The notes below the pieces were generated by a model, which did not search any database, was not told the origin of the DNA, and saw only the letters and a list, made by a program, of their open reading frames with translations. Positions 50,418-58,827 of a stretch of 64,000 nucleotides of DNA are shown here, piece after piece. Origin of the DNA: a virus; the IMG/VR virus record IMGVR_UViG_3300009593_000010, positions 62,001 through 126,000 of that record; one strand, written 5' to 3'. Every line of letters starts with the position of its first letter. Positions within the stretch are counted from its first letter, which is position 1. Made by a program: the position numbers and the translations under genes.

Positions 50418-50723
50418 ATGAATCTCCCAGATTACAAAATTGTTGTTAATCAACAAGGCGAACAGGGAATTGAAATTTGTGAAGGGAATTATACAGGGGT
50501 TGTTTTCACCTATGGTAAGGTTGAATTCATACCTAAAGAGGAATCAGAACAACCCAGTATAAATTTTAGTCGTGCTGTCAGAGCATGTCCAGAAGAACTT
50601 AGAGAATCCATATCAGAGGATAAAGAATTTAATCAACTGATGGGAGATATTCTAGTCCAACTATTAGAACAGGAAGGCGATAACGCCGTGGAACTATTAA
50701 GAGATGAATCTACAGAAACTTAA
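50418..50723 (+). CDS. Hypothetical protein, 101 aa
   Basis: It starts directly after the previous stop. The N-terminus is beta-rich (YKIVVNQQGEQGIEICEGNYTGVVFTYGKVEF) and the C-terminus helical and acidic. It overlaps the lysozyme by 20 nt. No function recognised. Confidence 0.65.
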   Translation: MNLPDYKIVVNQQGEQGIEICEGNYTGVVFTYGKVEFIPKEESEQPSINFSRAVRACPEELRESISEDKEFNQLMGDILVQLLEQEGDNAVELLRDESTET

Positions 50724-51144
50724 AGAAGAAATCATAAGAGACGAAGGTGTCGTTTATGAAATTTATAAAGATCATTTGGGGTATCCTACATTTGGCATAG
50801 GTCATTTAGTTAAGGATGGAGACCCAGAACAGGGACAAGAGGTTGGAACACCAGTATCAAAAGAAAGATGCGATGAAGTGTTTGAACATGATTGTGCAGA
50901 ACACATACAAGAGTGTAAAAATTTATTTACAGAACTGGATTCATATCCAGATGATGTACAAAGAGTATTGGTCAATATGACCTTTAATATGGGAGTCACA
51001 AGACTATCGAAGTTTAAAAACTTTGGAGCTGCAATAAGATCGAATGATTGGAAAAAGGCTGCAGTCGAAGGTCGTGATTCTCGTTGGTATAATCAAGTAA
51101 CCAATCGTGCAGAACGATTAATGGTAATGTTAGAGAATATATAA
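50704..51144 (+). CDS. T4-type lysozyme (endolysin)
   Basis: This 146-aa GH24 muramidase has the catalytic triad E14/D23/T29 in EGVVYEIYKDHLGYPTFGIGH, with the same E-9-D-6-T spacing as T4 E11/D20/T26. It degrades peptidoglycan at lysis. No signal peptide is seen, so it would need a holin such as the membrane proteins at 41806-42434. T4 lysozyme is 164 aa. Confidence 0.93.
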   Translation: MNLQKLKEEIIRDEGVVYEIYKDHLGYPTFGIGHLVKDGDPEQGQEVGTPVSKERCDEVFEHDCAEHIQECKNLFTELDSYPDDVQRVLVNMTFNMGVTRLSKFKNFGAAIRSNDWKKAAVEGRDSRWYNQVTNRAERLMVMLENI

Positions 51145-51467
51145 TGAAAAGTGAAGTAAAATTATTCCAGTTTGTGACTGGAGAAAATGTAGTTGGTGAG
51201 ATAGAGATGAATAACTTCTCTTCTGATGCAATTGTCACAGTAAAGAACCCTTTATTTGTAGTTGCACAACCAACAGAAGATGGAAAGAGTGTTTCAATTC
51301 AATTGATGCCTTATTCCAATCTTGCAAAGGATAATACCATTGAGGTGGTATTCAAAAATGTAGTGTGGTATTCAACTCCAGAAGATAGACTTGCAAATCA
51401 ATATGCACAGATATTTTCTACAATAGTTAAACCATCACCAGAACAAACTAAGATAGTGTCATCATGA
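51144..51467 (+). CDS. Small beta-barrel protein, 107 aa
   Basis: It overlaps the lysozyme by one base. VKLFQFVTGENVVGEIEM and onward resembles the N-terminus of the 157-aa protein at 16220 (YIRLSTGENVICIIEKV) and suggests an Sm/LSm-like fold. It may bind RNA, by inference only. Confidence 0.65.
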   Translation: MKSEVKLFQFVTGENVVGEIEMNNFSSDAIVTVKNPLFVVAQPTEDGKSVSIQLMPYSNLAKDNTIEVVFKNVVWYSTPEDRLANQYAQIFSTIVKPSPEQTKIVSS

Positions 51468-51691
51468 GTAGAGAATATAGAGACGAAATCCTTAAAGCAA
51501 CTAAATTAAGGTATGAAAGTGAAATACTATCTTCTAAAGTAAATATTGATATTATATTGTCAAATGCACAAGGTGTTGCAGAACATCCAGATTTCATAGC
51601 AACAGTTGATGTTGAACTAGATAGAATTGCAAGTGCAGAAGATAAACTTGCAGTTATAAAAAATCATTTTACTCCACCTAAGATACCATAA
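51464..51691 (+). CDS. Hypothetical protein, 75 aa
   Basis: This helical protein overlaps the preceding gene by 4 nt. It resembles conserved small proteins next to gp43 in marine T4-like phages, but I cannot name it. It ends 5 nt before the gp43 promoter. Confidence 0.65.
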   Translation: MSREYRDEILKATKLRYESEILSSKVNIDIILSNAQGVAEHPDFIATVDVELDRIASAEDKLAVIKNHFTPPKIP

Positions 51692-51696
51692 ACCCC

Positions 51697-51724
51697 TTGA
51701 CAGATAGCAGTTCTGTAGTATAAT
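51697..51724 (+). promoter_or_regulatory. Class B promoter for DNA polymerase gp43
   Basis: TTGACA (51697-51702), 16-nt spacer with ACAGATAGCAGTTCTGT, TATAAT (51719-51724). The predicted start is within 1-2 nt of the gp43 ATG at 51732, giving a leaderless mRNA. Confidence 0.85.
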
Positions 51725-51731
51725 AGGTACT

Positions 51732-54218
51732 ATGCACTTTTATACTAATGTTTCACGATATAAGAACCTAATCCTTGTTCGAGAGTTCAAGGATGGGAAG
51801 AACACTCCTAGAAAGATTGAGTATAAACCTACTCTATATCTTCCAACCAACAAAGATAGTTCATTCAGAAGTATCTCTGGGCAAAACCTAGAACCTAAAA
51901 AGTTCAATAGCATTTCTTATACAAGACCCTTCATCCACAAATATGCTGATGTTGAGGGTTTTGATATACATGGGTTTGACAGATATGAATATACATGGGT
52001 GTCTGATACATTTAAAAATGATATTGAATGGAGTATGAGAAACATCAAGATAATGAATCTTGATATTGAGTGTGAATGTGAATATGGATTCCCAGAACCA
52101 ACTCTTGCACCAGAACCAATTAATGCAATAACCTTTAAGATGTTTGGTCAACCTACCAAGTATGTTTTTGGTACTCAAGAATGGGAACATGGGGATGAAA
52201 ATATCCAATACTTTCATTGTCAGAATGAAGTGCATCTTCTTAAAACTTTCATAGAAGAATATCGTAAAGTTATGCCAGATATTATTACTGGTTGGAATGT
52301 TGATACTTTTGATATTACATATTTAATGAATCGTATCACTAAGGTAATTGATGAAAGGACTGCAAATCAACTCAGCCCTTGGGCAATAACTTCAAGTAGG
52401 GAATGGGAAACTTTTGGAAACAAACAACAATCCTACAACCTTGTAGGAGTTGAGACGATAGACTACCTTAAACTATACAGAAACTTTACTTTCAAAAATA
52501 GAGATTCTTATAAACTGGAAAACATTTCCCAGATAGAATTGGGAACTGGTAAGATAGATTATTCAGAGTTTGGTGCAATGCATCTATTCTATAAAGAGAA
52601 CTATCAAAAGTTCTTAGAATATAATGTTCGTGATGTTGATCTAGTAGAACAACTTGATAATAAGTTGGGTCTTATGGGACTAATGTGTCAGATGGCATAT
52701 ACTGCAAAGTGTAATTATTCAGATACATTTGGTATGGTTAAGTATTGGGATATTCTTATATACAATCGTTTAAGACAACAGAATATTATGGTTCCACCTA
52801 AACCTCATGGGAATAAGAGTTCTAAGTTTATTGGTGCGTATGTCAAAGACCCACAAGTTGGTTTACATGAATGGGTTATGTCTTTTGATTTGAATTCACT
52901 ATATCCTCATTTGATTATGCAGTACAATATTAGTCCAGAGACTATGCATAAGAGAAGTCAAGTTGGTGGTTATGGTGTTGATGCATTCTTAAACAAACAA
53001 GTTGAAGTGACTGGTAGTGCAACTATATGTCCAAATGGTGCAAGATTTAATAAGAATAAACAAGGGTTCCTTCCAGAGATACTTGAGTCTTTATATGATG
53101 AAAGGGTAATTTGGAAGAATAAGATGCTTGAATATCAAAAAGAATTTCAAGATACTCAAGACCAGAGTAGAAAAAATGAGTTAAATCGTGAGATTGCAAT
53201 TGCACACAACAACCAGATGGTAAGAAAGATTGCATTGAACTCTGCATATGGTGCTATGGGTAATCAGTGGTTTAGATATTTTGATCTAAAACTTGCAGAG
53301 GCAGTAACAACAAGTGGTCAACTTGCAATTAAGTGGGTAGAGAAAGCAGTTAACCAGTGGTTAAATGGATTACTCAAAACAGATGATGTAGATTATGTTA
53401 TTGCAATCGATACAGATTCTATCTATGTAAGGTTTGATGAAGTAATTAAAAAGGTTAATCCACCAGACCCACTTCAATTTCTGGATGATATATCCATTAA
53501 ACATTTTGAACAGGTTGTTATTAAAGATGCATATCAAGAACTTGCAGAATATACCAACGCATACAAGAACAAGATGCAGATGGGTAGAGAAATTATTGCA
53601 GACAAGGGAATTTGGACTGCAAAGAAAAGATATATTCTTAATGTTCTCGACAATGAAGGTGTCAGATTAAAAGAACCTAAACTCAAGATGATGGGTATTG
53701 AAACTGCAAAGACTTCAACACCTCAGTGGGTTCGTGATAAACTCGAAGATGCACTTAAAGTTGTAATGTTGGGTGATGAAAATGCAATTCATACTTTTGT
53801 AAATGAGGCAAGAGAACAGTTTAGAAAATTACCAGTTGGTGATATTGCTTTCCCTCGTTCAGTAAATGGACTTGTTGAATATTCTAATCCCAAAACAATC
53901 TATAACAAATCTACACCAATGCATGTTAGAGCATCTTTATTATTTAATCATTATCTTAAAGAGAATAACCTTTTAAATGTTCATCCAAGTATTCAATCTG
54001 GTGAGAAAATTAGATTTGTACATCTAAAAATACCAAATCCAATTCAAGAGAATGTCATAGGTTTTATAAATACTTTACCAGAGGAGTTTGATTTGGATAA
54101 CTACCTTGATTATGATAAACAATTTGATAAATCTTTCATCGAACCACTAAAACTTATACTTGAGAAGATCGGATGGTCAACAGAACCACAATCTTCCTTA
54201 GAGGATTTTTTTGGTTGA
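51732..54218 (+). CDS. 43: Family B DNA polymerase (gp43)
   Basis: This 828-aa polymerase (T4 gp43 is 898 aa) has exonuclease motifs around MNLDIECE and TGWNVDTFD. Polymerase motif A is FDLNSLYPHL (about 384-393), motif B is KIALNSAYG (about 500-508), and motif C is IDTDSIY (about 559-565). A C-terminal LEDFFG matches the gp45-binding peptide of T4-type polymerases. It replicates phage DNA with gp45, 44/62 and 41. Confidence 0.97.
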   Translation: MHFYTNVSRYKNLILVREFKDGKNTPRKIEYKPTLYLPTNKDSSFRSISGQNLEPKKFNSISYTRPFIHKYADVEGFDIHGFDRYEYTWVSDTFKNDIEWSMRNIKIMNLDIECECEYGFPEPTLAPEPINAITFKMFGQPTKYVFGTQEWEHGDENIQYFHCQNEVHLLKTFIEEYRKVMPDIITGWNVDTFDITYLMNRITKVIDERTANQLSPWAITSSREWETFGNKQQSYNLVGVETIDYLKLYRNFTFKNRDSYKLENISQIELGTGKIDYSEFGAMHLFYKENYQKFLEYNVRDVDLVEQLDNKLGLMGLMCQMAYTAKCNYSDTFGMVKYWDILIYNRLRQQNIMVPPKPHGNKSSKFIGAYVKDPQVGLHEWVMSFDLNSLYPHLIMQYNISPETMHKRSQVGGYGVDAFLNKQVEVTGSATICPNGARFNKNKQGFLPEILESLYDERVIWKNKMLEYQKEFQDTQDQSRKNELNREIAIAHNNQMVRKIALNSAYGAMGNQWFRYFDLKLAEAVTTSGQLAIKWVEKAVNQWLNGLLKTDDVDYVIAIDTDSIYVRFDEVIKKVNPPDPLQFLDDISIKHFEQVVIKDAYQELAEYTNAYKNKMQMGREIIADKGIWTAKKRYILNVLDNEGVRLKEPKLKMMGIETAKTSTPQWVRDKLEDALKVVMLGDENAIHTFVNEAREQFRKLPVGDIAFPRSVNGLVEYSNPKTIYNKSTPMHVRASLLFNHYLKENNLLNVHPSIQSGEKIRFVHLKIPNPIQENVIGFINTLPEEFDLDNYLDYDKQFDKSFIEPLKLILEKIGWSTEPQSSLEDFFG

Positions 54219-54226
54219 CAATAATG

Positions 54227-54257
54227 TCTCTCCTTTAATACTTAACAAAAGGAGAGA
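54227..54257 (+). promoter_or_regulatory. Hairpin sequestering the nuclease ribosome-binding site
   Basis: TCTCTCCTTT (54227-54236) and AAAGGAGAGA (54248-54257) form a perfect 10-bp hairpin with an 11-nt loop. The right arm is the Shine-Dalgarno sequence of the gene starting at 54261, so translation should be blocked whenever the full hairpin is transcribed. Confidence 0.75.
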
Positions 54258-54260
54258 ATT

Positions 54261-54818
54261 ATGTATGAGTATAGAGTAAAAGTAGAAAGAGTTGTTGATG
54301 GCGATACTGTTGATGTTGATATCGATTTAGGCTTTGGAGTTCAACTAAATGATGAACGAGTTAGAATAATGGGAATAGATACGCCAGAGAGTCGAACTTC
54401 TGATAAGGTAGAAAAAGTATTTGGTAAAGCTGCAAAACAAGCATTAGTAGATATGTTGGGTGAAACTGCAATCTTAAAAACACAAATTAACAGAGATGGT
54501 GAAGACATGAAAGGAAAATTCGGAAGAATTCTCGGTGACTTTACTGTTGAACATAATGGTGTAATGAAAGGTGTGACAGAAGCACTAATAGAAGATGGAC
54601 ATGCAGTTCCATATTTCGGTGGGTCTAAAGATGATACTCAAGCACAACATATGATTAATCGTAAAAGATTGATTGATGAAGGTTTGGTTGAAATGTCTTA
54701 TGAAGATGCTGGTGTTGTGCAAGAACCTTCTGTATCAGAAGAGTTGCAAGCAGAGTTAGAACCAATAGACACTATGCATGCCCCAGTTGACGCAAACGGA
54801 AGTCCAGTCGAAGAATAA
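54261..54818 (+). CDS. Staphylococcal nuclease-like (SNase/TNase) nuclease
   Basis: This 185-aa protein has the SNase fold pattern: VKVERVVDGDTVDVDIDLGFG, VRIMGIDTPES, KFGRILGDF, and EDGHAVPYFGG. The catalytic Asp/Glu/Arg set appears present. It cleaves DNA or RNA. The C-terminal 40 residues are an acidic tail. Its start codon is controlled by the hairpin above. Confidence 0.88.
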   Translation: MYEYRVKVERVVDGDTVDVDIDLGFGVQLNDERVRIMGIDTPESRTSDKVEKVFGKAAKQALVDMLGETAILKTQINRDGEDMKGKFGRILGDFTVEHNGVMKGVTEALIEDGHAVPYFGGSKDDTQAQHMINRKRLIDEGLVEMSYEDAGVVQEPSVSEELQAELEPIDTMHAPVDANGSPVEE

Positions 54819-54822
54819 AGAC

Positions 54823-54850
54823 TTGACAGATGGGAGTTTCGTAGTATAAT
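54823..54850 (+). promoter_or_regulatory. Class B promoter for uvsX
   Basis: TTGACA (54823-54828), 16-nt spacer, TATAAT (54845-54850). It has the ACAGAT left arm but a changed right arm (TTTCGT). Unlike most class B promoters it leaves a leader of about 26 nt. Confidence 0.78.
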
Positions 54851-54882
54851 AGATATATTACTGAAAAATTTGAGACTATATT

Positions 54883-55941
54883 ATGGATTTATTAAAAGAC
54901 CTTGCAAAAGCAAGTGGAAATGACTTAGCAGGAAAAGTATCTGATGGAATCGTGGCAGGTGATGTCGATGGTTATTTGGATACTGGTTCCTATATTTTAA
55001 ATGCACTAGTAAGTGGTAGTATCTACAAGGGGATTCCCTCTAATAAGATTACTGCACTTGCTGGTGAATCTGCAACAGGTAAGACCTTCTTTGCACTAGG
55101 AATTTGTCAAAAGTTCCTTCAAGATAACCCAAAAGGTAATATCGTTTACTTTGAATCGGAATCTGCATTAACCAGAGAAATCATAGAAGAAAGAGGTATA
55201 GATTCCTCTCGTGTTCTATTGGTTCCAGTGACTACAATAGAAGAGTTCAGAACTCAAGCAGTTAACATCATAGATGAATATGATAAACAAAAAGGAGAAG
55301 ATGAAAAACTTCTATTTGTTTTAGATTCACTTGGTATGTTATCAACCAACAAAGAAACCCAAGACATAGCATCTGGAAAAGATGTTAGGGATATGACCAA
55401 AGCACAAGTTATCAAAGGAACATTTAGAGTGTTAACTTTGAAACTTGGAAGAGTAGGTATTCCAATGATTGTGACAAATCACACATATGATGTGATTGGT
55501 TCCATGTTTCCACAAAAGGAAATGGGTGGTGGAAGTGGTCTCAAATACGCAGCTTCATCTATTGTCTATCTTTCCAAAAGGAAAGAGAAGGATGGAACCA
55601 CAGTCATTGGTAATGTGATTCATTGTAAGAATCAAAAATCAAGACTCACAGTAGAGAACAAGATGGTTGATGTATTATTAACTTATGATAAAGGTTTATC
55701 AAAGTATTATGGTCTTCTTGATCTTGCAATCAAGTATAATATCTTTAAACAGGTATCGACAAGAATTGAACTTCCAGATGGTAAAACACAATTTGGAAAA
55801 ACTATCAACAACAATCCAGAGACTTATTTCACACCAGAAATCTTAGATCAATTGGATGAATGTGCTCAGAAAGAATTCAAGTATGGAACTTTTCAACAAG
55901 AGATCATTGACGAAGAAACTGGTGAAGTAATTGCAGACTAG
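54883..55941 (+). CDS. uvsX: RecA-like recombinase UvsX
   Basis: This 352-aa protein (T4 UvsX is 391 aa) has Walker A GESATGKT (61-68), Walker [12 protein letters not shown] and an L2-like loop. It forms filaments on ssDNA with help from UvsY and drives recombination-dependent replication. It is followed by gp41 with an 11-nt overlap, as in T4 uvsX-40-41 (gene 40 is absent). Confidence 0.96.
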   Translation: MDLLKDLAKASGNDLAGKVSDGIVAGDVDGYLDTGSYILNALVSGSIYKGIPSNKITALAGESATGKTFFALGICQKFLQDNPKGNIVYFESESALTREIIEERGIDSSRVLLVPVTTIEEFRTQAVNIIDEYDKQKGEDEKLLFVLDSLGMLSTNKETQDIASGKDVRDMTKAQVIKGTFRVLTLKLGRVGIPMIVTNHTYDVIGSMFPQKEMGGGSGLKYAASSIVYLSKRKEKDGTTVIGNVIHCKNQKSRLTVENKMVDVLLTYDKGLSKYYGLLDLAIKYNIFKQVSTRIELPDGKTQFGKTINNNPETYFTPEILDQLDECAQKEFKYGTFQQEIIDEETGEVIAD

Positions 55942-57310
55942 ATTAGAACTATTAATATTAAAGAATCTATTTACTGAGGATGAATTTTCTCGTAAAGTAA
56001 TTCCATATATTAAAACAGATTTCTTTTCTGAACGAGAGGAGAGATTAGTATTTGATCAGATTAGGTCATACTTCGATAAGTATAACGAATGTCCTACCCA
56101 TGAAGCATTAACTATTCAAATGAATGAGACTAGTGGTCTTAATCAAGATGAATTGAATAGTGCAAATGGAGTAGTTAATCAATGTAAGTTATCTAAAGAA
56201 GATACACCACAAGAATTCTTAATAGACGAGACTGAGAAGTGGTGTAAAGATCGTGCAGTTTATAATGCAGTTATGGATTCAATTACAATACTGGATAAGG
56301 ACTCTAAGAGGGAGAAAGGTGAGATTCCAGACATCCTTAAAGAAGCACTTGCAGTATCTTTTGATGCACATATTGGTCACGACTTCTTAGATGATTCTGA
56401 GAATAGATTTGATTTCTATAATACAGAAGAAGATAAACTACCATTTGATCTTGATCTATTAAACAAGATCACTAAGGGTGGATTACCCAATAAGACTCTG
56501 AACATTTGTATGGCTGGAACAGGGGTTGGTAAATCTCTATTCATGTGTCATTGTGCAGCTAACAATCTAATGATGGGTAAGAATGTACTTTATATTACAT
56601 TAGAAATGGCAGAAGAGAAGATTGCAGAAAGAGTAGATGCAAATCTATTGAATGTTCCTATTCAACAACTTGCTGATCTTCCAAAGGATATGTACAATAA
56701 AAAGATCAAAGGTATCCGAGAGAAAACTACAGGTAAGTTGATTGTTAAAGAATATCCAACTGCATCTGCAAATACAGGACACTTTAGACATCTATTACAA
56801 GAGTTAAATCTCAAGAAAGATTTCAAACCAGACATCATCTATATTGATTACTTAAACATTTGTGGTTCATTTAGAATGAGAATGGGTGGTAGTGTTAACT
56901 CTTACATCTTAGTTAAGAGTATTGCAGAAGAACTCAGAGGACTTGCTGTAGAGTTTAATCTACCAATAGTATCTGCAACACAAACAAACAGAACTGGATT
57001 CGTATCTACAGATGTAGGTCTGGAAGATACATCAGAATCATTTGGATTACCAGCAACAGCAGACTTGATGTTTGCATTGATATCTACAGAAGAACTTGAA
57101 GAGTTAGATCAGATGATGGTAAAACAATTGAAGAATCGTTATAATGATCTATCATACTACAGAAGATTTGTAATTGGTGTAGATCGTTCAAGAATGAAAT
57201 TGTATGATGTAGAACAATCTGCACAGGATGATTTACATGATGTTAATGTCATGGATTCATCAGATACAGGTAAAAGGATTAAATCAGAAACATCTGATTG
57301 GGACATATAA
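55931..57310 (+). CDS. 41: Replicative helicase (gp41)
   Basis: This 459-aa DnaB-type helicase has Walker A GTGVGKS (about 194-200), Walker [14 protein letters not shown], and an Arg-finger region near [13 protein letters not shown]. It unwinds DNA ahead of the fork and interacts with the primase. The start codon is TTG (55931) inside uvsX. No ATG fits the conserved N-terminus [15 protein letters not shown]. Confidence 0.95.
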   Translation: MQTRLELLILKNLFTEDEFSRKVIPYIKTDFFSEREERLVFDQIRSYFDKYNECPTHEALTIQMNETSGLNQDELNSANGVVNQCKLSKEDTPQEFLIDETEKWCKDRAVYNAVMDSITILDKDSKREKGEIPDILKEALAVSFDAHIGHDFLDDSENRFDFYNTEEDKLPFDLDLLNKITKGGLPNKTLNICMAGTGVGKSLFMCHCAANNLMMGKNVLYITLEMAEEKIAERVDANLLNVPIQQLADLPKDMYNKKIKGIREKTTGKLIVKEYPTASANTGHFRHLLQELNLKKDFKPDIIYIDYLNICGSFRMRMGGSVNSYILVKSIAEELRGLAVEFNLPIVSATQTNRTGFVSTDVGLEDTSESFGLPATADLMFALISTEELEELDQMMVKQLKNRYNDLSYYRRFVIGVDRSRMKLYDVEQSAQDDLHDVNVMDSSDTGKRIKSETSDWDI

Positions 57311-57984
57311 TGGGACAAAATCCAAAAATAGTAGAAGGTAAGAAACTTGAAGTAAATCTAATCGATGCAGTTGAGCATGATATTACTATTAAAGAAAGAC
57401 AAATTATTCATACCTTTCAAGCACCACCAGATATCATGAAATTAAATGAAAGAATAGTTGAAATAATTCATGAAGAAGATGGAAAAGGAGTAGGAACCAG
57501 TGATACCATCAATGCAAATGTATCTCTATTCACAGGATGGAAAACCTTTGAACCAGAAGAATTCCAAATATTAATGGAATGGGGTGGTGCATGTATCCAA
57601 GAGGTTTCTAGGTCAAGATTTTCCATAGAAATTCTTCCAATTTATACCCATTGTTGGGGTATGAAATATAATGATGGAGATTGCACTCCAGCACATGGCC
57701 ATTTTCCATCTCTCTGGAGTTGGACATATTATCCAAAAGTAGATGATAATACCAGTCCTCTACAAATATGTAGTAGTTTAGAAGGTCTGGAAAAGACAGA
57801 AAGGTTGGATAGTAAGAGATTTGATCAAAATCCAGCATTATCCATAACACCAAAAACAGGACAATTAGTCCTATTTCAATCCCACATATACCACCAAGTT
57901 CCATTGGTGGAAGGTCAATACGACAGATATTGTGTTGCTGCAAATGCATCTCATGATCTCTGGAGAGACGATCAACCATTTTAG
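57310..57984 (+). CDS. 2OG-Fe(II) oxygenase-like protein
   Basis: This 224-aa protein starts in a TAATG overlap with gp41; an earlier TTG is unlikely. It contains PAHGHFPSLWSWTYYPK (metal His pair) and LVLFQSHIYHQVPLVEGQYDRYCVAAN (distal His and Arg), the pattern of phage 2OG oxygenases of the DUF/PF13759-type. Substrate unknown. Confidence 0.8.
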   Translation: MGQNPKIVEGKKLEVNLIDAVEHDITIKERQIIHTFQAPPDIMKLNERIVEIIHEEDGKGVGTSDTINANVSLFTGWKTFEPEEFQILMEWGGACIQEVSRSRFSIEILPIYTHCWGMKYNDGDCTPAHGHFPSLWSWTYYPKVDDNTSPLQICSSLEGLEKTERLDSKRFDQNPALSITPKTGQLVLFQSHIYHQVPLVEGQYDRYCVAANASHDLWRDDQPF

Positions 57985-57988
57985 GTTA

Positions 57989-58064
57989 GGGGCTGTAGCT
58001 CAGTAGGGAGAGCGACTGGTTTGCATCCAGTAGGTCGTAGGTTCGATTCCTATCAGCTCCACCA
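57989..58064 (+). tRNA. tRNA-Ala (TGC anticodon)
   Basis: This is a 76-nt cloverleaf. The acceptor stem GGGGCTG/CAGCTCC includes the G3-U70 identity pair. The anticodon arm is ACTGG-TTTGCAT-CCAGT with TGC, the T loop is TTCGATT, and CCA is encoded. It starts 4 nt after the oxygenase stop. Confidence 0.95.
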
Positions 58065-58081
58065 AAATTCATCAAATAAGT

Positions 58082-58111
58082 TTGACACTAGGGTACATAA
58101 AAGTGTATAAT
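58082..58111 (+). promoter_or_regulatory. Class A promoter
   Basis: TTGACA (58082-58087), 18-nt spacer CTAGGGTACATAAAAGTG, TATAAT (58106-58111). The transcription start is about 4 nt before ATG 58122. Confidence 0.8.
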
Positions 58112-58121
58112 GTATACATAG

Positions 58122-58310
58122 ATGGAAAAAAGTATCAAGAAATTAACCAAAAAAGTCGTGGGTTCGTTGCCCATCCACCTTAGAGTTGGAACCAAAAGAT
58201 TAGTAACCCTAATTGAGGCAGACAAAATTGGTTTGATACCAGTCCTAACTTCGACGCCTTTGATGTGGTCTCTCAAGTTAGGGCTGAATTTCAACTTATT
58301 TAAGACATGA
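58122..58310 (+). CDS. Hypothetical basic protein, 62 aa
   Basis: This is the first gene after a class A promoter, with an almost leaderless start. The product is basic with a hydrophobic C-terminal half. No family recognised. The stop overlaps the next ATG. Confidence 0.5.
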   Translation: MEKSIKKLTKKVVGSLPIHLRVGTKRLVTLIEADKIGLIPVLTSTPLMWSLKLGLNFNLFKT

Positions 58311-58408
58311 GAGTTCCAAGAGCAAAAAAGGAAGTTATTAACTCTCTATCAAGGAAAGAAAAAAAGAAGAACAAAAAACTCTCAAATAAGAGAGTTCGTA
58401 AATTATGA
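58307..58408 (+). CDS. Very basic small peptide, 33 aa
   Basis: ATG 58307 gives MRVPRAKKEVINSLSRKEKK and onward. About half the residues are Lys/Arg, and the peptide may bind nucleic acid. It overlaps both neighbouring genes (ATGA junctions), which supports translation. Confidence 0.5.
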   Translation: MRVPRAKKEVINSLSRKEKKKNKKLSNKRVRKL

Positions 58409-58614
58409 ATAAATTGGTTGTATCAAAAAACGGAATTCCAAGAGATATCATTCTCAATTCAAAGGAATGTCAGTTGATTTCTGATAAAACAAATATCAAT
58501 GCATCATGGGATTTATGTTGTAAGTCCATAAAATCAAGGACAGGATTAGACATTATCGGAAATTTTGATCTAGTATCAGTAACTATTGAAGGAAATACAT
58601 GGCCTCTACACTAA
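58405..58614 (+). CDS. Hypothetical protein, 69 aa
   Basis: It is coupled to the basic peptide above. The sequence has Cys residues (ECQLIS, LCCKSI) and a short amphipathic pattern. It overlaps the next ORF by 16 nt. Function unknown. Confidence 0.55.
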   Translation: MNKLVVSKNGIPRDIILNSKECQLISDKTNINASWDLCCKSIKSRTGLDIIGNFDLVSVTIEGNTWPLH

Positions 58615-58820
58615 CATATTTAAAGGAAATTACAGTTTGGGATAAGTGTGATTTTAATGTCCCAAATCATACCTATATTTTTGATGAAAAAGGTAAGAAT
58701 GTTGGGTATATAAAAACAGGGACAAAGGAAGAAATATTCTTCCCAAAACCATCTATCCAGTTCTCTAAGGCAAGACGAAGGTTCATAAAACTTGACAGAG
58801 GGGTACATAAAATTGTATAA
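58599..58820 (+). CDS. Hypothetical protein, 73 aa
   Basis: It is beta-rich at the N-terminus and basic at the C-terminus (KARRRFIKLDRG). Its last 29 bases are shared with the class A promoter of the next unit. Function unknown. Confidence 0.55.
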   Translation: MASTLTYLKEITVWDKCDFNVPNHTYIFDEKGKNVGYIKTGTKEEIFFPKPSIQFSKARRRFIKLDRGVHKIV

Positions 58821-58821
58821 T
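58792..58821 (+). promoter_or_regulatory. Class A promoter
   Basis: TTGACA (58792-58797), 18-nt spacer GAGGGGTACATAAAATTG, TATAAT (58816-58821). Predicted transcription start at ATG 58828 of a micro-ORF. Confidence 0.8.
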
Positions 58822-58827
58822 ACTTGT

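Noticed and set aside
58155-58185. GTGGG-TTCGTTG-CCCAT followed by CCACC looks like a tRNA or two-piece tmRNA T-arm
   Set aside because: The T loop does not match TTCRANY, there is no acceptor partner or CCA end, and the stretch is in frame in a plausible 62-aa ORF behind a class A promoter.
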